This document shows, one piece after another, positions 26,090 to 33,113 of a stretch of 64,000 bases of DNA. Position 1 is the first letter of the stretch; every line of letters begins with the position of its first letter. Source of the DNA: an uncultured Eubacterium sp. (GTDB taxonomy: Bacteria; Bacillota; Clostridia; Oscillospirales; Acutalibacteraceae); contig NZ_CAKSZA010000001.1 in NCBI RefSeq assembly GCF_934525195.1, positions 1-64,000 on the forward strand, written 5' to 3'. A program made the position numbers and the translations under genes. The notes under the pieces are model-generated. The model was not told where the DNA came from and did not search any database. It saw only the letters and a list, made by a program, of their open reading frames with translations.

Positions 26090-27098
26090 TTACATCACCC
26101 ACACTTTCCTTGATATATTCGCAAATCAAATCGGCGGTTGCTTCAACATCCTTTACATCAACAATTTCAATCGGTGAGTGCATATATTTCTCGGGGATTG
26201 AAAGGAGTGATGTTTTTATTCCGCATTGATTGATTGTAATCACATCGGCATTTGTGCCTGTGTGACCACCGCCCATAACTTCAACCTGATAAGGAATATT
26301 CTTTGCTTTTGCAATTTCTTGCATTTTGTTTGACATAGTGTTATCCAAAATCGGAGCAACACCAATCATTACACCCTTACCGATTTCACCGCAGTCGGAT
26401 TTTTTGCACATCGGAGTGTAGCCGAACGACACGTCAACAACAATCGCTTCGTCAACATCCTTGCCGTAAGCAACGGTCTTTGCGCCTCGTGTGCCGACTT
26501 CCTCCTGGGAAGAAAAGCAAACTGTTATCTTTGCATCAACATTCTTTAGTTTTTCAACTGCAAGCAAGATTGAAGCAACACCGCTTCGGTCATCAAGGAC
26601 ATTTGAGCAAACCTGTGTACCGACAAGCTCATTGAAATTACGCTTGAATGTTACACGGTCGCCGAGAGAAATAATCTCCTCCGCTTCAGTCTTTGTCATA
26701 CCGACATCAATTGCGATTTCGTCAATCTTTGGCGGTTTTTTCTCACCTGATTTTTGAAGATGAGGAGGCAAATTAGAAATAACTCCCCTAACCTCTTTTT
26801 TGCCCCAAACGGAAACTTCGCTTGCAAGGAGCATTCTTTCGTCAATTCCGCCGCATTTGTCAACCTTGATGAAGCCGTCATTTGTAACAGCCTTTACAAT
26901 AAAGCCGATTTCGTCAAGATGAGCATCAAGCAAAAAGTGTTTTCCGCTGCCAAAGATGCAAACAACATTGTTCATATCGTCAACCGTAACTTCACCGTAC
27001 TGCCTGAGCATATCGGCAAGCAAAACCGACACATTTTTTTCCATACCGCTAACACCGACTGCAGATGTCAGTTTTTTCAATAGTTCAATAGTATTCAT
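26082..27098 (-). CDS. M42 family metallopeptidase (copy 2)
   Basis: A 338-residue M42 protein. The motif set is complete: LDAHLDEIGF, LDDRSGV, SQEEVGTRG, VVDVSFG, GGGHTGTNAD and MHSPIE. The ATG at 27098 (MNTIELLKKLTSAVGVSG) is chosen because it matches the family start and lies one base after the murD stop; a longer frame would overlap murD by 65 bp. It sits directly upstream of the first copy; a hetero-oligomer or two substrate classes are both possible. Confidence 0.9.
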   Translation of the reverse strand: MNTIELLKKLTSAVGVSGMEKNVSVLLADMLRQYGEVTVDDMNNVVCIFGSGKHFLLDAHLDEIGFIVKAVTNDGFIKVDKCGGIDERMLLASEVSVWGKKEVRGVISNLPPHLQKSGEKKPPKIDEIAIDVGMTKTEAEEIISLGDRVTFKRNFNELVGTQVCSNVLDDRSGVASILLAVEKLKNVDAKITVCFSSQEEVGTRGAKTVAYGKDVDEAIVVDVSFGYTPMCKKSDCGEIGKGVMIGVAPILDNTMSNKMQEIAKAKNIPYQVEVMGGGHTGTNADVITINQCGIKTSLLSIPEKYMHSPIEIVDVKDVEATADLICEYIKESVGDVNA

Positions 27099-27099
27099 A

Positions 27100-28521
27100 T
27101 TAAAACTCGTTAACCATTCTTTTAAATTCTCTGCCTCTGTATTCAAATGTTTTGAACTGGTCAAAAGCAGGACACGCAGGACAGAGCGAAACTATATCAC
27201 CCGGCTGTGCCTTAGACTTTGCGACTTCAAGAGCCTCTGCCATAGTCGGCACTTTTTCGATAACAATACCGCTATTCCTATAATTCGGGTCAGCAATAAT
27301 TGTGTCGTAAATCTTATCTGCGGTTGCACCGTTGAGAACAAGAAGTTTTACATATTTCAAAATATAAGGCACCATTTCTGACATATCGTTGCCCTTATCG
27401 CTTCCGCCCATAAGGACGATTATTTTTGTGCCAAACGCCTTTAATCCGCTGATTACACGGCTTGGAGATGTTGCAATAGAATCGTTGTAATATCTTACTC
27501 CGTCAAACTCTCTGACGAATTCAATTCTGTGTTCAACACCGCCGAAGGTCTGCGCAATCTTTTTGATTGTGTCAACTCCGACCATTCCCCAAACGGCAGA
27601 AATTGCGGTGCAATAATTTTCAACATTGTGCATACCCGGAATGATGATATCCGACTTGTTCATAACAAGTGTTTTTTTGCCGTTTTCAACATAATAAATA
27701 TCGTCATTATCGTCCATATAAGCGCCGTTTTCAACAGGGTGCTTGATTGAGAATTCGAAAAGCTGTCCTCTTACATCATATCTCATATCGTGATAAACGC
27801 TGTTGCCGATTGAATAATCACAATCCGCATTGAGCACGGTGCGTTGCGAAGCATTTTGATAAATCAAAACATTACGCTTTGCGTCAACATATTCATCAAG
27901 GCTGATGTGATGGTCCTGATGAGTACACTCGATATTTGTCACAACCGCAACATCAGGCTTGTTTTTCATATTGCCCATTGTAAGAAGTTGGAATGACGAA
28001 AGTTCAACAACGGCTATATCGTCTTTTGTGATTTCGTCAAGGCACGGCATAAGTGCTTTGCCAATATTTCCGCCAAGAAACACTTTGTATCCCTCTGCTT
28101 CAAGCATTTTTGAAATGAGTGTTGTTGTGGTTGTTTTTCCGTTTGAACCTGTTACCGCAAAAATCTTTGACGGACAGTATTTGAAAAACACTTCCATTTC
28201 AGTCGTGACAGTTTGTCCTCTTTTGATACATTCGCCAATCCAAGGATTTTGAAACGGCAAAATTCCATGAGAACGAAAAACAATGTCCATCTGTGGCAAA
28301 ACATCAAGATAATGTTCGCCGAGTGAGAAATGAACGCCCAAACTTTCAAGGCGCTTGCAAACCTCCTCACCGATATACTTTTTGTCTCGCATATCGCAAG
28401 CATAGGTTTCTATCCCGTTTTTTGCCAAAAATTCAGCACACGGAGTGTTCGCAACTCCCATACCCACAAATGCAACTTTTTTGCCTTTTATTGAATTAAT
28501 ATACTCTTCAGCCGGTGTCAT
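27100..28521 (-). CDS. murD: UDP-N-acetylmuramoylalanine--D-glutamate ligase
   Basis: MurD adds D-glutamate to UDP-MurNAc-L-Ala in the cytoplasm. The 473-residue protein has the UDP-binding N-domain (FVGMGVANTPCAEFLA), the ATP loop GSNGKTTT (125-132), the central-domain VVELSSFQL and TNIECTHQDHH, and the C-domain motif YNDSIATSP followed by LMGGSDKGND. It is the first gene of a minus-strand run through the M42, GNAT, PLP and DUF2461 genes to addBA. The upstream region contains competing hairpins and a repeat element. Confidence 0.96.
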   Translation of the reverse strand: MTPAEEYINSIKGKKVAFVGMGVANTPCAEFLAKNGIETYACDMRDKKYIGEEVCKRLESLGVHFSLGEHYLDVLPQMDIVFRSHGILPFQNPWIGECIKRGQTVTTEMEVFFKYCPSKIFAVTGSNGKTTTTTLISKMLEAEGYKVFLGGNIGKALMPCLDEITKDDIAVVELSSFQLLTMGNMKNKPDVAVVTNIECTHQDHHISLDEYVDAKRNVLIYQNASQRTVLNADCDYSIGNSVYHDMRYDVRGQLFEFSIKHPVENGAYMDDNDDIYYVENGKKTLVMNKSDIIIPGMHNVENYCTAISAVWGMVGVDTIKKIAQTFGGVEHRIEFVREFDGVRYYNDSIATSPSRVISGLKAFGTKIIVLMGGSDKGNDMSEMVPYILKYVKLLVLNGATADKIYDTIIADPNYRNSGIVIEKVPTMAEALEVAKSKAQPGDIVSLCPACPAFDQFKTFEYRGREFKRMVNEF

Positions 28522-28537
28522 AAAACCGCCTATCCTT

Positions 28538-28586
28538 TCCGACTACAATATATAATTTTACAACTTATTGTAGTCGGATAAGTTGT
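28538..28586. promoter_or_regulatory. Competing hairpins upstream of murD
   Basis: Two inverted repeats share bases. One pairs 28538-28550 with 28566-28578 (13 bp, perfect, TCCGACTACAATA and its complement). The other pairs 28560-28568 with 28578-28586 (9 bp, perfect, ACAACTTAT and its complement). They cannot form together. The outer one ends 17 bases before the murD ATG (28521), so it may be within the murD leader. No known riboswitch was recognised. Confidence 0.4.
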
Positions 28587-28589
28587 ATA

Positions 28590-28818
28590 ATGATTGTTGA
28601 GAAAGTGCCTAAATTTCGTTTTCTTACGAAGGAAGATGTACGATGGTACCTCGACTGAGTAAAAAACGAAAAGTACCAAATATATTTTGTGCTCGATGCA
28701 CAAAATATATTTACAATCCCTCCGTCAACACATAATTTTGCCACCTTGCTTTACTCAAAGGAAGCTCAAATCGGTCTATATATTTATGGTACGATTAAGG
28801 TGCTTTATCAGCAATTAA
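28590..28818. repeat. MITE-like repeat, copy A, with variable hairpin
   Basis: About 229 bp with imperfect terminal inverted repeats (28592-28614 against 28794-28816; 17 of 23 positions pair). It aligns along its length, in opposite orientation, with 55142-55370: shared blocks include TTTCGTTTTCTT, GAAGGAAGATGTA, CCTCGACTGAG, AAAAAACGAAAA and CTCCGTCAACAC. In the middle is a perfect 15-bp hairpin (28678-28692 with 28698-28712, loop TCGAT) whose arms differ completely from those of the other copy. There is no coding sequence. The right end overlaps the stop codon of the next gene. Confidence 0.75.
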
Positions 28819-29651
28819 TGTGCATAGAAAGTACCGTTTTTAAAGTCTTTTATGTTAAATTCTTTCATATGTTCTTCAAGTTCTGCCTGAAATGGCAATT
28901 GCTCATTACCTTTGAACTCGTCCTTGATTGGAACTTCAACATTCATAGCATAATTTGCAATCAACTGTTGGCACTTCGTTGCTTTATTTCCGAGGAAATA
29001 ACAGCGTGAAGTTGAGACCTCAACAACGGCATTTGCAATCTTTATTTGCTCTTTTCTGCCAAGCGGAGTAATCATTTTTGACAGCGAAACGGCACCGTCA
29101 TCGGCATGGTCACAAATATAAAGCATAACAACATCAGCCTTGCGCTTTAGGTTGATTGAGGTCAAATCATAAATTGCCGATTCTTGATAAGCAATCAAAT
29201 CGTTTTTGTCAACTTCATCTTCTTTGAGAATATAGATTACGCTCTTGCCCTTTGTTGCACGAGCAGGGAACTCAAAATCATCAACAACAACCTTTTCGTC
29301 AACCGAAAAAGAATTGAGTCGCAAATTCTCAACAACAGCGTTGTAATAGCTGTCTACATCCTTTTCCTGCCTTGCGGTGAAATAATATCCGGTGTCGGAC
29401 AGTTCATTCTCAACAGATTCAAGAAATTTATCGCTCTTGCCGTATTTTGAAAAATACAGGAACAGAACAGCCATACTCGCAACGACAAGAATATCACTCA
29501 AATAAGCGGCAATCATAGTCACCGTTGCACCGAGTGATTTAGCCATAACAGGCTCAACGCCGATATAAACAAAAAGGTAAACGGCTGTTACAATGACAAC
29601 GGAGTTCATTATTTTTTTTAATCTTTTTTGTATTTTTCTAAATTCTCTCAT
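28815..29651 (-). CDS. Uncharacterised membrane protein
   Basis: I do not recognise this 278-residue protein. It has a basic N-terminus (REFRKIQKRLKKI), two membrane segments (about 15-33 and 43-66) and a soluble C-terminal domain (about 75-278) rich in charged residues. That domain alternates short strands and helices (VIYILKEDEVDKNDLIAY, ADVVMLYICDHADDG), and no catalytic motif stands out. The start follows the ligA stop by one base (TGA-T-ATG), so it is translationally linked to ligA. The stop codon lies in the terminal repeat of element copy A, so the C-terminus may have been altered by the insertion. Confidence 0.8.
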   Translation of the reverse strand: MREFRKIQKRLKKIMNSVVIVTAVYLFVYIGVEPVMAKSLGATVTMIAAYLSDILVVASMAVLFLYFSKYGKSDKFLESVENELSDTGYYFTARQEKDVDSYYNAVVENLRLNSFSVDEKVVVDDFEFPARATKGKSVIYILKEDEVDKNDLIAYQESAIYDLTSINLKRKADVVMLYICDHADDGAVSLSKMITPLGRKEQIKIANAVVEVSTSRCYFLGNKATKCQQLIANYAMNVEVPIKDEFKGNEQLPFQAELEEHMKEFNIKDFKNGTFYAH

Positions 29652-29652
29652 A

Positions 29653-31623
29653 TCACTTAATCATTTCGTTAAATTCATTTTCATCAATCACAGGAACACC
29701 GAGAGCCGCAGCTTTATCAAGTTTTGAGCCTCCTGCCTCACCTGCAAGGACATAATTTGTTTTTTTGCTGACAGATGATGAAGTTTTGCCGCCAAAGGAT
29801 TCAATAATCTTTGAAGCTTCCGAGCGTTTATAGGTTGGCAATGTGCCTGTCAAAACAAAGGTCATACCGTCAAATCTTTTGTCAACTACAACGGTTTTGC
29901 TCTGCATATTCACACCAACCGCCTTTAGTTCATTAACAAGTTCAATCGCATTTTCTGTATGGAAAAAGTCATACACGGCATCCGCCATAATATCGCCGTA
30001 TCCGTCTATATCAAGGATTGCTTCTTTTGAAGCGTTGATGATATTGTCGATATTTTTAAATTCATCAGCCAACAATTTTCCAGCCTTTGCGCCGATATGA
30101 CGAATACCAAAAGCAAAAATCAATTTGCCCAAATCATTGTTCTTGCTGTTTTCAACAGAAGTGATGATGTTGTTTGCGCTTGTTTCTTTAAACCCGTCCA
30201 ACGAAGCAATTTTTTCTTTATCAAGATGATAAATATCGGTCACCTTGTTTATCATACCCTCATTTACAAAGGTTTCAATAATACTCGGACCGAGTCCCTC
30301 AATATCCATCGCATCACGAGAACAGAAGTGAATCAAATTGCGAAGAAGCTGTGCCGGACATTCGGGATTGATACATCTGATATCAACCTCGCCGTTTTCT
30401 CTGATAACCTTTTCGTGGCAAGACGGGCAAGTATCGGGATAAACAAAACTGCCGTCACTGTGCTTTTCATTCACGCACAGGACTTCCGGAATGATATCGC
30501 CCGCTTTTCTGACAGTAACAACATCGCCGATATTAACGCCTTTTTCGTTGATAAAATCCTGATTATGGAGCGTTGCCCTCGAAACTGTTGTTCCTGCAAG
30601 GTGAACAGGCTCAAGAACTGCTGTCGGAGTGAGTTTGCCCGTTCTGCCGACAGTAATTTCTATATCAATAATTTTTGTCTGCTTCTCCTCGGGCGGATAT
30701 TTGAAAGCAACTGCCCATTTTGGAAACTTTGCGGTTGAGCCCAAAATCTCTCTTTGAGCAAAATCATCAACCTTGATTACCGCACCGTCAATGTCAAATT
30801 CGAGGCTTCCTCGTCTTTCGCCGATTTCCTCAACCTTTGAAAATGCAGTTTGAATATCGTCAACTCTCTCATAATAAGGAATTGTGTTGAAGCCGAGCTT
30901 TTTGAGATAATCAAGGCTTTCCTTATGAGAATTAAGGGTTACGCCCTCGATTTGCTGAATATTGAAAACGAAAATATCAAGTCCACGCTCGGCGGCAACC
31001 CTGCTGTCCTTTTGACGGAGAGAGCCTGCGGCAGCGTTTCGAGGATTTTTGAACGGCTTTTCGTCATTGATAAGCTGGCGGTCAACAACTCGTTCAAAAC
31101 TCTTTTTAGGCATATAGACCTCGCCTCTGACCTCAATAAAAGGAACGGCAACATTGAGTTTGAGCGGAATGTTATGAATTACACGCAAATTGCCCGAAAC
31201 ATCCTCGCCAACATTTCCGTCACCACGGGTTGAACCTCTTACAAACTCGCCGTTGACATATTCAAGACTTACGGAAAGGCCATCAATTTTCGGCTCAACA
31301 ACATAATGAACATCCGAAACACTTTCCTTTACTCTACGGTCAAAATCAAAGATTTCCTCTTTTGAAAAAGCGTCCTGCAAACTTTCCATTCTGACAGTAT
31401 GTTCAACGCTTTCAAAGGAATTATCCGCTTTACCTCCGACTCTTTTCGTCGGAGAATCAACAGCGTCATACTGGGGATATTTTTCTTCTAATTCTTTAAG
31501 TTCACGCATCATCATATCGTACTCGTAGTCCTCAATTTCAGGTGCGTCATCGTTATAATAACGGTCGGAATGATAGCGAAGAGTTTTTCTTAATTCATCA
31601 ATTTTTTGCTTGATATTTTCCAT
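29653..31623 (-). CDS. ligA: NAD-dependent DNA ligase
   Basis: Seals nicks in replication and repair using NAD. The 656-residue protein has the Ia domain (YYNDDAPEIEDYEYD), the adenylated Lys112 in EPKIDGLS, the nucleotidyltransferase and OB domains, a four-cysteine zinc finger (CPSC and CINPEC near 395-420), helix-hairpin-helix repeats and a C-terminal BRCT domain (from about 578). The ATG follows AAGGTG, and a near-consensus promoter lies 30 bases upstream. Confidence 0.97.
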   Translation of the reverse strand: MENIKQKIDELRKTLRYHSDRYYNDDAPEIEDYEYDMMMRELKELEEKYPQYDAVDSPTKRVGGKADNSFESVEHTVRMESLQDAFSKEEIFDFDRRVKESVSDVHYVVEPKIDGLSVSLEYVNGEFVRGSTRGDGNVGEDVSGNLRVIHNIPLKLNVAVPFIEVRGEVYMPKKSFERVVDRQLINDEKPFKNPRNAAAGSLRQKDSRVAAERGLDIFVFNIQQIEGVTLNSHKESLDYLKKLGFNTIPYYERVDDIQTAFSKVEEIGERRGSLEFDIDGAVIKVDDFAQREILGSTAKFPKWAVAFKYPPEEKQTKIIDIEITVGRTGKLTPTAVLEPVHLAGTTVSRATLHNQDFINEKGVNIGDVVTVRKAGDIIPEVLCVNEKHSDGSFVYPDTCPSCHEKVIRENGEVDIRCINPECPAQLLRNLIHFCSRDAMDIEGLGPSIIETFVNEGMINKVTDIYHLDKEKIASLDGFKETSANNIITSVENSKNNDLGKLIFAFGIRHIGAKAGKLLADEFKNIDNIINASKEAILDIDGYGDIMADAVYDFFHTENAIELVNELKAVGVNMQSKTVVVDKRFDGMTFVLTGTLPTYKRSEASKIIESFGGKTSSSVSKKTNYVLAGEAGGSKLDKAAALGVPVIDENEFNEMIK

Positions 31624-31652
31624 ATAATCACCTTAAAGCAATAATTATAATT

Positions 31653-31681
31653 ATTATAACATTATAAGGACATTTTATCAA
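31653..31681 (-). promoter_or_regulatory. ligA promoter
   Basis: -35 TTGATA (31676-31681), 17-base spacer, perfect -10 TATAAT (31653-31658) on the minus strand; the transcript starts about 20 bases before the ligA ATG. Confidence 0.7.
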
Positions 31682-31691
31682 CCTACACGGC

Positions 31692-31729
31692 ATAAAAAAA
31701 TACCACTTCATTTCTGAAATGGTATTTTT
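31692..31729. terminator. Terminator between tyrS and ligA
   Basis: A stem of AAAATACCA with TGGTATTTT, extended inward with one mismatch, is flanked by A- and T-runs on both sides. It would stop minus-strand transcription from tyrS before the ligA promoter. A fragment of the repeat element begins at its last T. Confidence 0.75.
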
Positions 31730-31760
31730 AGACTGTCGATAAAGCTCCTGAAACACGCCA
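31729..31760 (+). repeat. End fragment of the MITE-like repeat (copy C)
   Basis: The 32 bases at 31729-31760 are identical to the left end of the copy at 55142 (from TAGACTGTCGATAAAGC through CTGAAACACGCCA). The similarity stops there; no right end or variable hairpin of the long type is seen. The fragment abuts the T-tract of a terminator exactly as the 55142 copy does. Confidence 0.75.
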
Positions 31761-31792
31761 GAAAAATCTTTTCGACACACAAAAGATTTTAA
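31761..31792 (-). terminator. tyrS proximal terminator
   Basis: Just after the tyrS stop, a perfect 10-bp stem (AAAATCTTTT, 31763-31772, with AAAAGATTTT, 31781-31790) is followed on the minus strand by a short U-run. It lies next to repeat fragment C, so its origin may be linked to that element. Confidence 0.55.
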
Positions 31793-31802
31793 AACTATTC
31801 AA

Positions 31803-33026
31803 TTATGCAAGTGTGAACTTGTGGAATACTTTTTTGCCTTTCTTAACAACAATGCCGTTTGCGATGTCGTCCTTTGATACAGCGGTGAAAACATCGGTGA
31901 TTTTTTCATCGTTTACGCTGATACCGCCCTGCTGAATGAGGCGTCTGCCCTCGCCGTTTGACTTAATCATACCTGCCTTAATCATAAGAGAAAGAACAGT
32001 TACTTTGCCGTCCTCGAAATCTGCATCGTCAACAGTTGTCGTCGGCATATTGCTGTCATCTGAACCGCCTGCAAAAAGAGCCTTTGCCGCTGCTTGAGCC
32101 TTGTCTGCCTCTTCCTTGCCATGAACAAGTTCTGTAAGAGAATAAGCAAGAACCTCTTTTGCCTTATTAAGCTCTGCGCCCTCGAGTTTTGCATACTCAT
32201 TAATCTCGCTCATAGGGATGAATGTGAGAAGTTTCATACACTTGATAACATCGCCGTCATCAACATTTCTCCAATACTGATAGAACTCATAAGGAGTTGT
32301 TTTTTCTGCATCAAGCCAAACAGCGCCCTTTTGAGTTTTGCCCATCTTCTTACCCTCGGAGTTTGTGAGAAGTGTGATAGTCATGGCATTTGCTTCTTTG
32401 CCGAGTTTTCTGCGGATAAGTTCCATACCGCCAATCATATTGCTCCACTGGTCGTCACCGCCGAATTGAAGATTACAACCGTACTTTTGGTACAAAGCAT
32501 AGAAATCGTAAGACTGCATAATCATATAGTTGAATTCAAGGAATGAAAGTCCCTTTTCCATTCTTTGCTTATAGCACTCTGCGTTCAACATTCTGTTTAC
32601 GCTGAAGCAAGCGCCAACCTCACGAAGCACCTCAATATAGTTAAGGTCAAGAAGCCAATCGGCATTGTTGACCATCATAGCCTTGCCCTCGCCGAAGTCG
32701 ATAAATCTTGACATCTGCTTTTTGAAACATTCGCAGTTGTGATTGATAGTTTCTTTTGTCATCATTTGACGCATATCGGTTCTGCCTGACGGGTCACCAA
32801 TCATTGCAGTACCGCCACCGATAAGAGCGATAGGCTTGTTGCCTGCTTGTTGAAGTCGCTTCATAAGTGTAAGTGCCATAAAGTGACCGACATGAAGTGA
32901 ATCGGCAGTTGGGTCAAAGCCGATATAGAATACTGCCTTACCGTTATTTACAAGCTCTCTGATATGTTCTTCATCTGTTACCTGAGCGATAAGTCCACGC
33001 TCAACGAGTTCTTCATAAACTCCCAT
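31803..33026 (-). CDS. tyrS: Tyrosyl-tRNA synthetase
   Basis: Charges tRNA-Tyr. The 407-residue class I synthetase has the HIGH motif as HVGH (45-48), the tyrosine pocket with YDFYALY and FGGDDQW, the KMSKS motif as KMGKT near 230, and a C-terminal S4 RNA-binding domain (EGRRLIQQGGISVND). GGAGG precedes the ATG. The gap to recN is only 87 bp and holds a terminator; there is no room for a T-box leader, unlike many Firmicute tyrS genes. Confidence 0.96.
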   Translation of the reverse strand: MGVYEELVERGLIAQVTDEEHIRELVNNGKAVFYIGFDPTADSLHVGHFMALTLMKRLQQAGNKPIALIGGGTAMIGDPSGRTDMRQMMTKETINHNCECFKKQMSRFIDFGEGKAMMVNNADWLLDLNYIEVLREVGACFSVNRMLNAECYKQRMEKGLSFLEFNYMIMQSYDFYALYQKYGCNLQFGGDDQWSNMIGGMELIRRKLGKEANAMTITLLTNSEGKKMGKTQKGAVWLDAEKTTPYEFYQYWRNVDDGDVIKCMKLLTFIPMSEINEYAKLEGAELNKAKEVLAYSLTELVHGKEEADKAQAAAKALFAGGSDDSNMPTTTVDDADFEDGKVTVLSLMIKAGMIKSNGEGRRLIQQGGISVNDEKITDVFTAVSKDDIANGIVVKKGKKVFHKFTLA

Positions 33027-33071
33027 TTATATATCCTCCAAAAAATAAAATTATATATTACAAATCAAGCC

Positions 33072-33098
33072 GACAAAACAGCACATGTGCCGTTTTTT
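33072..33098 (-). terminator. recN terminator
   Basis: A near-palindrome (AAAACAGCACA with TGTGCCGTTTT, one mismatch) gives a GC-centred stem with U-rich sequence on the minus strand just after recN. It separates the recN operon from tyrS. Confidence 0.55.
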
Positions 33099-33113
33099 AC
33101 CTTTTGCTCCACA

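Noticed and set aside
28590..28818. CRISPR-like repeat or ordinary terminator cluster
   Set aside because: There are no regularly spaced direct repeats and no cas genes, and the similarity between copies extends well beyond the hairpin.
30097..30738. 213-codon plus-strand open frame opposite ligA
   Set aside because: Antisense shadow of a conserved gene, no start signal.
33027..33113. T-box leader for tyrS
   Set aside because: The gap is 87 bp and filled by a terminator-like palindrome and a ribosome site; no T-box sequence is visible.
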